A stretch of 64,000 nt of DNA from an uncultured Flavobacterium sp. (GTDB lineage: Bacteria; Bacteroidota; Bacteroidia; Flavobacteriales; Flavobacteriaceae), in the NCBI RefSeq assembly GCF_951805225.1, contig NZ_OX638201.1, forward strand, positions 2,170,001 to 2,234,000, written 5' to 3'. Positions 15,716-23,736 of the stretch are shown piece by piece. The translations under genes and the position numbers were made by a program. Each line of letters opens with the position of its first letter. Position 1 is the first letter of the stretch. Below the pieces are notes generated by a model. That model was not told where the DNA came from and did no database searches. It worked only from the letters and a program-made list of their open reading frames with translations.

Positions 15716-15977
15716 CATCAAATAGTTTTTGAAGATCTTCTTTATTGTAGTAATACGAGCCAAGCACTTTTTTGAAACGGACTTTTTGGCTTGTTCTAAG
15801 ATTCTGAACTGAACCTGCTGAAATATCAAGCAGTTTTCTCACTGCCTTGCTTTTAAGCCATTCAGGTTCCAAAGTTTCTTTTCGTCCAGAATCCTTATCT
15901 TTAAATACAGCTTGTATTTTATCTACTAGAAGAAGACCAAACTGTCTCAGATCTTCCTTGGTTACAATTTCATTCAT
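15702..15977 (-). CDS. Helix-turn-helix excisionase-like protein
   Basis: The 91-aa protein has a MerR/HTH_17-like domain from about residue 45: LKSKAVRKLLDISAGSVQNLRTSQKVRFKKV then GSYYYNKEDLQKLF, the pattern of Xis-like proteins where a winged helix reads the target and a short beta hairpin follows. In Bacteroidota ICEs such genes next to the integrase assist excision. It leads a three-gene leftward set with the winged-helix proteins. Confidence 0.75.
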   Translation of the reverse strand: MNEIVTKEDLRQFGLLLVDKIQAVFKDKDSGRKETLEPEWLKSKAVRKLLDISAGSVQNLRTSQKVRFKKVLGSYYYNKEDLQKLFDDDKH

Positions 15978-16013
15978 TGTACTATTTCATAAAATTTATT
16001 AATTGCAGAACAT

Positions 16014-16316
16014 TTAGTTGTCCGCATCAGCTGAAAACAAAAAATATACTTCACTGCCACGATTTTTTTTAAAAGATGGTCTATACTTTATGTATCCATA
16101 CTGATGAAGCTCTTGGACACATTTATGATACGTATTTGCTGAAGAAACTTTAGCAATAACAATAATCTCCGAGCTGAATACAAAAATTGGATTAATAAAG
16201 CCATTAACGGATCTAAATTGTAATAGAGCTGCATAAATGGCAATATGCATCGGACTAATCCGGTAATCATTCTCTATTGCAGTGAAAAAATCCGATAAAG
16301 GCTTTAATTTTTCCAT
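16014..16316 (-). CDS. Small winged-helix-like ICE protein B
   Basis: This 100-aa paralogue of protein A has the same order of elements: an N-terminal helix pair, SSEIIVIAKVSSANTYHKCVQELHQYGYIKYRPSF and a final S-V beta strand. It lies 37 bp upstream of the excisionase-like gene and 5 bp after the 384-aa gene, so all could share the tra transcript. It is probably DNA-binding; the exact role is unknown. Confidence 0.65.
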   Translation of the reverse strand: MEKLKPLSDFFTAIENDYRISPMHIAIYAALLQFRSVNGFINPIFVFSSEIIVIAKVSSANTYHKCVQELHQYGYIKYRPSFKKNRGSEVYFLFSADADN

Positions 16317-16321
16317 AATTT

Positions 16322-17476
16322 TTAAAGTGAAGGAGTTTTTCTTTTCTTTACTTTATTATCCTTCCTTCCTGAATCACCTTCATCAGAATCTAGATTTTTT
16401 TTTTGATCTTTAGATACTGATTCTTTTTGAGATTCAGCTTTTTTTTCTTCCTTGCTCTCTCGATGATTAATTCTTTGTAAATTTTCATCATAAACATTAA
16501 CAGTCTTAAACTGGGGATTTGCCTCCACATACATTTTACTTTCAGTACCGCCGACAACAAAAGTCGCCGACTGAAGGTTTCCTTTCTTTAGCGAATTCAA
16601 AAGGTCTTCTTTATACTTCGGAGTATTGAGTTCCTTGATTGAATGTTTTGCCAGACTTGCTTCCAGATCATACCCGTAGTTCTGATGGTATTGATTGAGT
16701 TTAAAATTTCCCTGAGAATCTGATTCTTTGAAGTTCATTTTTAACCAGCAATTGTAGCTCTCCCCTTCTTTATTTTTAAGATCTTTATTGACAGATCTGC
16801 CTTCCATCAAATTATAAGCCTCTTTCATTGTAATACTGGCGCTGTCTTTGTTGATGTAAAAGGTGTGTTCCAGACCAGGTTTGTTCTCTTCTTTCTGCAG
16901 ATTGACGTGATAAGAATTAAAAAAATACATATCTGTCTGCTCAGACTTTTTGAAATTTAAATCTACAGTTAGGGTGTCTTTATTTGGAACACCATTGTTC
17001 ATAATGCCGGTGTGCATGATTTTAAAATCCTGATCACCTTTCATCATTTTCTCTCTCAGCTCAGCATCAAACGTCTCTCCAAAGCCAGTGTATTTCAGCT
17101 GGTCTTTCAGGAATTCAAAATTTTTCTGATTCATAATATTTGTATTTAAATTGTTATCTAATATTTCTTTGCTCTCCCTAAATAGCTTAGCAAATCCAGT
17201 AAGTTCAAAAGCTTCATTATCGGATGTATTAATTCCGCTCTCTAAAACTGCTCGTAAGTCGTCAATAACTGATTCAACCGGCAGGCTCTGAAAATAATTC
17301 GCATCATTGGTCATAACCAGACAGTACTCCTTCGCATCCAATGGGTTTCTAAAAAACTCAATTGTGTAAGTATCAGTCACCTCCTCTGTATTAAAGGCAG
17401 CAAATCGATGGCCGTTATAAGCCATTTCCTCAGCAAACGACAGCATCATTTCAGTGTCAGCTAAATTGATTATCAT
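16322..17476 (-). CDS. ICE-associated protein of unknown function
   Basis: The 384-aa soluble protein has no signal peptide. The N-terminal 110 residues form an alpha/beta domain, residues about 118-320 an alternating beta-rich region (LKDQLKYTGFG..., a pattern common to uncharacterised Bacteroidota ICE proteins), and the last 50 residues are a highly charged Lys/Glu/Ser tail. I do not recognise a named family with certainty; DUF3945-type proteins are the closest I recall. It follows traN by 15 bp and is the last large gene of the tra operon, so a role in transfer or its control is inferred. Confidence 0.6.
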   Translation of the reverse strand: MIINLADTEMMLSFAEEMAYNGHRFAAFNTEEVTDTYTIEFFRNPLDAKEYCLVMTNDANYFQSLPVESVIDDLRAVLESGINTSDNEAFELTGFAKLFRESKEILDNNLNTNIMNQKNFEFLKDQLKYTGFGETFDAELREKMMKGDQDFKIMHTGIMNNGVPNKDTLTVDLNFKKSEQTDMYFFNSYHVNLQKEENKPGLEHTFYINKDSASITMKEAYNLMEGRSVNKDLKNKEGESYNCWLKMNFKESDSQGNFKLNQYHQNYGYDLEASLAKHSIKELNTPKYKEDLLNSLKKGNLQSATFVVGGTESKMYVEANPQFKTVNVYDENLQRINHRESKEEKKAESQKESVSKDQKKNLDSDEGDSGRKDNKVKKRKTPSL

Positions 17477-17491
17477 AATTTATTTTAAAGC

Positions 17492-18355
17492 TTAAAAAGT
17501 GTCACTGCTTAATTCGGAAATCGGAAAAACCAGATCAGTCAGATTATTATTTATATCTACTTCCAAATGTCTTCCGCCGTTTTTTTCAATCATCTGAATC
17601 GTTAGATACTTATTCTCAGGTATAGTAAATTTCTCCAGCGCATAGACTTTTATTATTTCAGATTTATAAGGAATTACAGAAGACGATGAAGTTGCATACA
17701 AAGGCTCCAATTCAATTTCCTGTGAGGCAGTTCGTTTTGATTTTCTCTTATCCCTGATAAAAAAACGAAACTGATCAATATCGTAGTTAATCTTTGATTT
17801 GTTTTCAAAAACAACACGCAGATACAAAACATCCTGCTGGATAAAGATGCCGTTCACCTCCAGTCTGATCTGATACTTTGATTTTTTTAGACCACTGATT
17901 TTTTTCTTTTTGGAATATGCAGCCAAAGCACACTGTTCAATTCTTTTCTGATTTTCGTTTTCTAAAGAAAACAGCACATCCCTGCTTGCAGCCACTGCAT
18001 TTTCAGCCTTAAAATTTAAGTCAGGGCAGGAATCGTCATAATTCAGTACAAAAACATACAATTTCCCGTCAGAAGTTACAACTGTCAGATTGGTCTGAAA
18101 AAAATGCTGTTTAGCAGCTTTTACAAGTAGTATATTCTCAACTCCTTTTGCTTTCTGTACAAGCACTTCTGCGCTTCCTTTATCTATGCTCTTGATTGAA
18201 TAAGGAAAAATAATGCTTGTGGTTTTAGAAAAACCTACCTGTAGATTTTTATACTGGTCTTCGTAAAAGACAGTTTCCCTTGCGTTTGACTGTGGATGAA
18301 CTGAAACACAAACCATCAGCAAGCTGATTAAAAACAAATAATTCGCTCTTTTCAT
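17492..18355 (-). CDS. traN: Conjugative transposon protein TraN (DUF4138-like)
   Basis: The 287-aa protein starts with a signal peptide (MKRANYLFLISLLMVCVSVHPQ). The mature part is beta-rich with two sandwich-like halves; the conserved region around residues 160-250 (RLEVNGIFIQQDVLYLRVVFENKSKINYDIDQFRFFI) is typical of TraN, the VirB9-like outer periplasmic component of Bacteroidota T4SS. It follows traM by 12 bp. Confidence 0.85.
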   Translation of the reverse strand: MKRANYLFLISLLMVCVSVHPQSNARETVFYEDQYKNLQVGFSKTTSIIFPYSIKSIDKGSAEVLVQKAKGVENILLVKAAKQHFFQTNLTVVTSDGKLYVFVLNYDDSCPDLNFKAENAVAASRDVLFSLENENQKRIEQCALAAYSKKKKISGLKKSKYQIRLEVNGIFIQQDVLYLRVVFENKSKINYDIDQFRFFIRDKRKSKRTASQEIELEPLYATSSSSVIPYKSEIIKVYALEKFTIPENKYLTIQMIEKNGGRHLEVDINNNLTDLVFPISELSSDTF

Positions 18356-18367
18356 ATTTTCTCTCTT

Positions 18368-19657
18368 TTAAGGTTTTAAATTCTTTTGCTTTTCATCGTA
18401 CAGTAGTACCCGATACCCTGCCTTTACAACCACTTTTATGAGTTTTACCTTTTTGCTCATAAGACTTTTAGCTGCCTCGATGCCCATACCTGCGGCCTGT
18501 GCTCCCCATGAATCCGAAATCCCGGTAAGACCTAGAGTCTGAATTGATCTGTCAGCTGATGCTTTTGCCACATCCCTGTTAATCGCTCCGGGTATATAGA
18601 TGCCTTCAATCCCGTCCATATCATAGACTGCCATCTCGACGGGAAATATCGAATTATTGTACTGGATGTTTGTGATTTTTACCTCCAGCCTCTCTCCTTT
18701 TAAAGCCGCCATACCATACAGAAATGTATTTCTGGGTATCATTGTTCCTTGGAGAAAAATATCATTCGCAAGTCTTAATTTAACCACCGAACCATTGACA
18801 ATAGTCTGCGTCTGATGCACAACTGCTTCAATAGAATTTTGTATTTCTTCAGCAGGCTGTGCTTCGTCCAGAGAATAAAATTCATTTGTTTTCAAAGAGG
18901 TCTGCAAATCGACATTCCGCTGAAGTGAGCTTATGTTATTCTCTGCTTCTTTTTTCTGCACTGAATATATTTTGCCTTTTTTGCTCTCAGATGTTTGTTT
19001 AAGCCGTTCCTGCACGCGCTGCGGATGCTGTATATCTAAAATATTTTCCAGCATACCGCCTAATTGCTGAAGTTCCGGATCAGGTTCCTGGGGCGTGCTC
19101 ATCGTCGACATTAGCCCTTCAAGTTTTTTAATATCTTCCGATTCTCCACGAGAAGTGCCGTAATTCTCAAATTCCCTCATATCCTGGCCATAAGTCGGGA
19201 CAGCAGGATGGCTGATTACGTTTTCAAGAGCCATCAGCTTCTCATAAACTTTCTGTTCATTGCGGTCCTGAAAAGACTGAGAATTAAAAGCCGATCTGTT
19301 TTTTGGAAGCATGCGGGATTCAAAATCATTTGTGGGAAAAGAATCTGCTTTATCTTCCGAGACTTTATTATCAATATAGTTCGGATCTTTTTTTATCTGC
19401 TCTCGCAGTTTTATCGAATCAACTGCCGCCTGATCGTAATAGCTCATCTTATCCAGTGCTGAATCCTCTTTAAATTTAGGCAGTGGCAGATTAAAATTGA
19501 ATCCTTTCCTTTCATCGTTCCCTGCCATCTTGGATTCCATTCTTCCGCCGCCTAATGAATAAAATAAGAATGTCAGAAATGGAAATGTTATAAGAGGCAG
19601 CATTAAAAGCATCTTTCTCTTTTTAGATTCCTTTGGAGATAATGTTTTCTCTTGCAT
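18368..19657 (-). CDS. traM: Conjugative transposon protein TraM
   Basis: The 429-aa protein has a cytoplasmic basic N-terminus, one membrane helix (about 15-30), a long, low-complexity periplasmic linker (about 40-270) and a conserved C-terminal domain (about 275-425: VKLRLANDIFLQGTMIPRNTFLYG..., IPGAINRDVAK). This is the VirB10-like layout of TraM, which links the inner and outer membrane parts of the T4SS. It lies between the small TraL-like gene and traN with gaps of 4 and 12 bp. Confidence 0.88.
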   Translation of the reverse strand: MQEKTLSPKESKKRKMLLMLPLITFPFLTFLFYSLGGGRMESKMAGNDERKGFNFNLPLPKFKEDSALDKMSYYDQAAVDSIKLREQIKKDPNYIDNKVSEDKADSFPTNDFESRMLPKNRSAFNSQSFQDRNEQKVYEKLMALENVISHPAVPTYGQDMREFENYGTSRGESEDIKKLEGLMSTMSTPQEPDPELQQLGGMLENILDIQHPQRVQERLKQTSESKKGKIYSVQKKEAENNISSLQRNVDLQTSLKTNEFYSLDEAQPAEEIQNSIEAVVHQTQTIVNGSVVKLRLANDIFLQGTMIPRNTFLYGMAALKGERLEVKITNIQYNNSIFPVEMAVYDMDGIEGIYIPGAINRDVAKASADRSIQTLGLTGISDSWGAQAAGMGIEAAKSLMSKKVKLIKVVVKAGYRVLLYDEKQKNLKP

Positions 19658-19661
19658 AATT

Positions 19662-19913
19662 TTAGTTTTTTAAATTGATTGTCTTATTTTTTGAAGCTGT
19701 TGAAACCTCAGCTTGTTTATAAAATGTCCTATACAGGTTATAAATTAAATAACCCGATGTCAAAACCGTAAAGAACAGAAGTCCCCAGATCAGTTTTGTT
19801 TTAGAGAGCCCATCTGTGACTCTCATCATTTTTTCTGCCCATCTTTTCTGCAATAGCAGATAATACTTGTGATACACAAAAGGCTCAGTCTGTCTTGTAA
19901 AAAAGGATTTCAT
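19662..19913 (-). CDS. Small single-pass membrane protein in the TraL position
   Basis: The 83-aa protein has a basic N-terminus, one membrane helix at about 44-64 and a short polar tail. Its place between traK and traM matches TraL of CTnDOT-type systems. It is probably an inner-membrane T4SS component; sequence conservation alone is too weak for a firm name. Confidence 0.7.
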   Translation of the reverse strand: MKSFFTRQTEPFVYHKYYLLLQKRWAEKMMRVTDGLSKTKLIWGLLFFTVLTSGYLIYNLYRTFYKQAEVSTASKNKTINLKN

Positions 19914-19919
19914 AAATCT

Positions 19920-20540
19920 CTATTTTCTGGTTTCTGCAGAAAGATCTTTGTTTTCAATCGTATTAAACCGCTCGATAAGAAAGCCATGCGGATTATTATC
20001 GCTTCTTGATACATTGCGAAGCGCACCTTCTGTAAGCAGGCTTCTTTTCAAAATACTGGTTGTACGGATAATGTTCTGTCTGGCATAACATCTAAAACGG
20101 TAGGGATATTCACGGATATCAATACTCACACTGTCAATCTGGATGGTCTGGCTGATATTTCCTGATATAATACCCGAATAAAAATTGTTTTCCTTCAGGT
20201 CATCATAAATCCGTTTTGCACTGTCGTCTGCCAGATACAGCGCTTTTGTGATATTGGTTTTAATGACCTTATCATCAGGATCAAGGGTAAAGAAAAACTT
20301 GTGAAAGGTTTTCACATGATCCCTTGCTTCAACAGCGATATTATCTTTTCTTTCCGAAGCGTAAGCTTCCAGCGCTTTGCCGTTTGCCAGAATATATACT
20401 TTATCCTGCATAAGGCTCACTGTCTGGAAATTTTTATAGACAGCATAGCAGCTTATTATGATGCAGCCTGCAATTACAACCATCGTGAAACCTCTCACAT
20501 ATCTAAATGCCGTATCAATGTTTTTCATTCTGGTAAACAT
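19920..20540 (-). CDS. traK: Conjugative transposon protein TraK
   Basis: The 206-aa protein has an N-terminal membrane anchor (about 15-35, MVVIAGCIIISCYAVY) and a periplasmic VirB8-like domain, with the typical DHVKTFHKFFFTLDPDD near 87-103 and YPYRFRCYARQNIIR near 147-161. It forms the inner-membrane assembly platform. It sits 12 bp after traJ. Confidence 0.9.
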   Translation of the reverse strand: MFTRMKNIDTAFRYVRGFTMVVIAGCIIISCYAVYKNFQTVSLMQDKVYILANGKALEAYASERKDNIAVEARDHVKTFHKFFFTLDPDDKVIKTNITKALYLADDSAKRIYDDLKENNFYSGIISGNISQTIQIDSVSIDIREYPYRFRCYARQNIIRTTSILKRSLLTEGALRNVSRSDNNPHGFLIERFNTIENKDLSAETRK

Positions 20541-20552
20541 ATGCTCCTGTTA

Positions 20553-21764
20553 TTAAGTCTGTTTAGAATTTCCTTTAAGCCTGTCATTCATATAGTTTCC
20601 TTTATCAGTAAAATAAGGACTGCTTCCTGCTGTCGCAGCCATGCTGCTGTTCATTCTCCGATCCGCATCTCCCATAGCATCAGCAGCCATTCCAACCGCA
20701 TTTGAAGAGGTTCTCACAACAGAATTAGCTGAATTGCCAAACATGCTTGTCACTTTATGACCCAGGGCTCCTCCTCCGCCTGCGTGAACAATATAATTGG
20801 CAACAGAAGGCACCGTAAAATAGCCTATGATTCCAATAATCATAAAGATTAAATATGCCATATCGGTCCTGCTGAAAAAAGTGTCACCTGTTGCCTGCAC
20901 CTGAGAGAGGTCCAGCTTGAGCATGAGCTCCTGAATCTTTCCGATTATGCTTCCGAATATATTGGCCACGGGAAGCCACAGATAAATATTGATATATCGG
21001 GCAAGCCAGACAGTGAGCGTGTGCTGGAAACCGTCAAATACAGCTATTCCAAATACCAGTGGCCCTAAAATGGAAAGCACCACCAGCTGAAATGTCCGAA
21101 GGGTGTCAATGCATAAGGCAGCGGCTTCAAACAAAACCCTCAGCACCTCGCTCAGGAATTCCTTAACCGAATTTCGAAAACTGTAAGAAGCTTTTTCCAT
21201 GGCAAATTTTACATCATTGCCTATGCCTGCGAGCATGCTCTCATCCGATGGATCAGCACCGTCATGCGTATACTTATACCATCTGTCGCGATCACCCGTT
21301 CCTGCAGTGCCGACATACATCTTCCATGGATCGGTTTCTTTAATTGCTTTTTCTTTCTCTTTAAGCAGAACAGCAACTGCACTGTTAGAGCCTGTTACCA
21401 TAGCTGCAGTAGCTGTAACAGTTGGTTTCATAACTCCGTTAATAAGTGCCAGAACCGACGGAAAAATCATAATGCAGAATCCTATAACAAAGGGACGGAA
21501 GAGCGGATAAAAATCAATGGGCTCGGCACTTGCTATATGCCTCCACACGCGTGAGGCGATGTACCATATAGTTCCAAAGCCTGCTATTCCCTGCCCTACA
21601 GCAATTAGGTTAGAACACAACGGCATCATTTCATCATAAAGCTGGTCTAAGACCCCATGAAGACTACTCATATCATCACCTAGTCCCTGTGCTATTATTC
21701 TGCAAGGAAGCAGTAATATGATAAGCATCACACAAACTGCTTTTTTGTTTAATAGGCATTTCAT
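20553..21764 (-). CDS. traJ: Conjugative transposon protein TraJ
   Basis: The 403-aa protein has a signal-like N-terminus and six or so hydrophobic segments, with the conserved WYIASRVWRHIASAEPIDFYPLFRPF motif (about 67-92) of TraJ. It is the VirB6-like polytopic channel component. The C-terminal 60 residues are hydrophilic. It is preceded by the third VirB5-like gene with a 3-bp gap. Confidence 0.92.
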   Translation of the reverse strand: MKCLLNKKAVCVMLIILLLPCRIIAQGLGDDMSSLHGVLDQLYDEMMPLCSNLIAVGQGIAGFGTIWYIASRVWRHIASAEPIDFYPLFRPFVIGFCIMIFPSVLALINGVMKPTVTATAAMVTGSNSAVAVLLKEKEKAIKETDPWKMYVGTAGTGDRDRWYKYTHDGADPSDESMLAGIGNDVKFAMEKASYSFRNSVKEFLSEVLRVLFEAAALCIDTLRTFQLVVLSILGPLVFGIAVFDGFQHTLTVWLARYINIYLWLPVANIFGSIIGKIQELMLKLDLSQVQATGDTFFSRTDMAYLIFMIIGIIGYFTVPSVANYIVHAGGGGALGHKVTSMFGNSANSVVRTSSNAVGMAADAMGDADRRMNSSMAATAGSSPYFTDKGNYMNDRLKGNSKQT

Positions 21765-21767
21765 ACT

Positions 21768-22403
21768 CTACTCTTTAAATTCCTGAAAACTCTTTGAGAC
21801 ATAAACATCATTTTTCTCCCTTGCCCGCTGAAGAGCCAGCACATTCGATGTGATATTAAAGTTTCTTAAGAAAAGCAGTTTATCCTGCATCTGCTCATAG
21901 ATATCGTCAACTGCCTTTAGTCTTTCGTCGTCCGACATCCTGAGCTTATCAGCTGTTATGACCATCGTAAGTTCATCGAGATTTCGCAGGCTCTCATTAA
22001 GCAGGTTTCCGTAAACTTTCTCAAAGTAATTTATTTCCTGTCCGCTGAAATTTCCGTTTTTTATAAATCGGTTCATTCCGTTGCGGCTTTCCTTGACTAA
22101 AGAAATCTGATATTCCATTATCTCTCCTACCCTTTTGTAATTCTTTACCGCTGGATTTACCTGCATAAGAGCATCTAGAAAAGTTTTATGCAGGCTGAAG
22201 TTTCCTTCGGCCATATCTTTCACCGTTTTGTATCCACCTGAAAGCAGCTCATACCCCTTTTTCATATCACTAAGAATTTTCTTGAACTGGGAAAGCTTTT
22301 CAATATTCAAAATCAGCTGCTGAATTTCTGCTGACTGCGCTTTTGATTTATCTGGAGTCAGAAATAGGCAGATAACTGCCATAAACAATAATATCTTTTT
22401 CAT
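21768..22403 (-). CDS. TraI-like (VirB5-like) exported protein, third tandem copy
   Basis: Start chosen at ATG 22403 (211 aa), which gives the signal peptide MKKILLFMAVICLFLTPDKS and avoids overlap with the gene upstream. The mature protein is nearly all helical, with a conserved core (GYKTVKDMAEGNFSLHKTFLDALMQVNPAVKNY) shared with the gene at 22414-23028. It is probably a periplasmic pilus or channel accessory factor of the T4SS. Confidence 0.75.
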   Translation of the reverse strand: MKKILLFMAVICLFLTPDKSKAQSAEIQQLILNIEKLSQFKKILSDMKKGYELLSGGYKTVKDMAEGNFSLHKTFLDALMQVNPAVKNYKRVGEIMEYQISLVKESRNGMNRFIKNGNFSGQEINYFEKVYGNLLNESLRNLDELTMVITADKLRMSDDERLKAVDDIYEQMQDKLLFLRNFNITSNVLALQRAREKNDVYVSKSFQEFKE

Positions 22404-22413
22404 CATCGCAAGT

Positions 22414-23028
22414 TTATAATCCGTACAATTCACTTAATCCTTTAGAATCCTCTTTGTCGGCAGTTTTTGAAACCGCCAGAAGTCTGGCTTCGCTGCAGAA
22501 AGAAAGACAGAAATTATAATCCTCCAGCATAGTTTTGTGCAGGAGATCAATACGCTCAAGCCTCTGGTCATCTTTTAGCTCTAATTCTGCATCGGTGGTA
22601 ATAACAAGCAGCTGGTCGAGAGTCTGGCTGCAGTTCTGAAGCAGCCTCCCAAAAGACCTCTCTATATAGTCCAGTTCATTACCATGAAACAAATCAGCAG
22701 TTTTAAGATCTGACAAAGTCTTTCGGCAGAGTTTCATTATTTTAAACTGCATGGAAATGATCTCAACAGTTTTATAATAATTCCGAACCTTTGGATTGAT
22801 TTTTAAAAGTGAGGTAAAATAATCACCGTGCAGGTTGACTTCTCCTTTTCTCGCATCCCCAATAAAATTGAGTCCCTTTGATACTGCCGAATATCCTTTC
22901 TTTGCATAGTCGATATAAACCTGAAGCGCCGCTATCTGAAGGATCAGTTCCTTCCTCTGTTTTGCCTGCCCGCTCATACCTTGATTAAAAACACAGAGCG
23001 TTATTAGTATTACACCTATCTTTTTCAT
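22414..23028 (-). CDS. TraI-like (VirB5-like) exported protein, second tandem copy
   Basis: The 204-aa protein has a signal peptide (about 1-20) and helical repeats: GYSAVSKGLNFIGDARKGEVNLHGDYFTSLLKINPKVRNYY matches the next gene closely. It contains three cysteines near 163-185 (FCLSFCSEARLL) that the neighbour lacks. It arose by duplication and is probably T4SS-associated. Confidence 0.75.
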   Translation of the reverse strand: MKKIGVILITLCVFNQGMSGQAKQRKELILQIAALQVYIDYAKKGYSAVSKGLNFIGDARKGEVNLHGDYFTSLLKINPKVRNYYKTVEIISMQFKIMKLCRKTLSDLKTADLFHGNELDYIERSFGRLLQNCSQTLDQLLVITTDAELELKDDQRLERIDLLHKTMLEDYNFCLSFCSEARLLAVSKTADKEDSKGLSELYGL

Positions 23029-23043
23029 GTTTTTTTTATTGAA

Positions 23044-23727
23044 TTATGGAATTCCGTAAAATTGTTTCACTTGTTTTACATCTGCTTCTGTTTTGGCCCT
23101 CTGAAGACTCAGCAATATGTTCTGCTGGTTAAACATTGTAAGGTCGTCATAGTTTCCATCAATTTGATCAGCAGCCTTGTTGATGATTTCAAGACGTTTG
23201 AGATCGCTCATCTGGGTGGCAAAAGAATCCAGAATCAAAAAAACCTGGTCGATATTCTTCACACTTTCCTCGAGTATTCCTGTATAAACGCTCTCCATAT
23301 ACTGAATTTCGCTGTCTTTAAAATGGGTATCCTGCTTAAAAAGATTCCAGGCTCTTTCATATTCCTGAACAAGCTGTGTCTGCTTTCTGGTAATTTCTTT
23401 TATCCTCTGGTAGTAGGTAATAATTGACTTTACTTTTGCCAGCTCTTCATAGTAGCCTTTGTAAAGATCTTTCTGTTTCTGAGTCCAGTCCGAGATCTCA
23501 TCGAGCTTCAATTTGGAAAGTACATTTTCCACCTGCTTCTGTGCATTCTGAAGCCAGATGGTTTTATTCTGCAATTTCTGGATTCTAAGATCAATTGCTT
23601 TAATTACTTTCTTGGTGACTGCCTTTACAATCTCCAGAATCGGGAGCACCATTGTTTTTTCAGCAGGTCTTGCCGAGGTGCCGACTAACAGCAGGCAGAC
23701 CATCAAGGCTATTAATTTCTTTTTCAT
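23044..23727 (-). CDS. traI: Conjugal transfer protein TraI (VirB5-like)
   Basis: The 227-aa protein has a signal peptide (MKKKLIALMVCLLLVGTSA) and helical domains with WLQNAQKQVENVLSKLKLDEISDWTQKQKDLYKGYYEEL, the signature of Bacteroidota TraI conjugal proteins. It is likely a minor pilin-tip-like factor. It sits 9 bp after traG, as in other ICEs. This TraI is unrelated to the F-plasmid relaxase TraI. Confidence 0.85.
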   Translation of the reverse strand: MKKKLIALMVCLLLVGTSARPAEKTMVLPILEIVKAVTKKVIKAIDLRIQKLQNKTIWLQNAQKQVENVLSKLKLDEISDWTQKQKDLYKGYYEELAKVKSIITYYQRIKEITRKQTQLVQEYERAWNLFKQDTHFKDSEIQYMESVYTGILEESVKNIDQVFLILDSFATQMSDLKRLEIINKAADQIDGNYDDLTMFNQQNILLSLQRAKTEADVKQVKQFYGIP

Positions 23728-23736
23728 TATTCCTTT

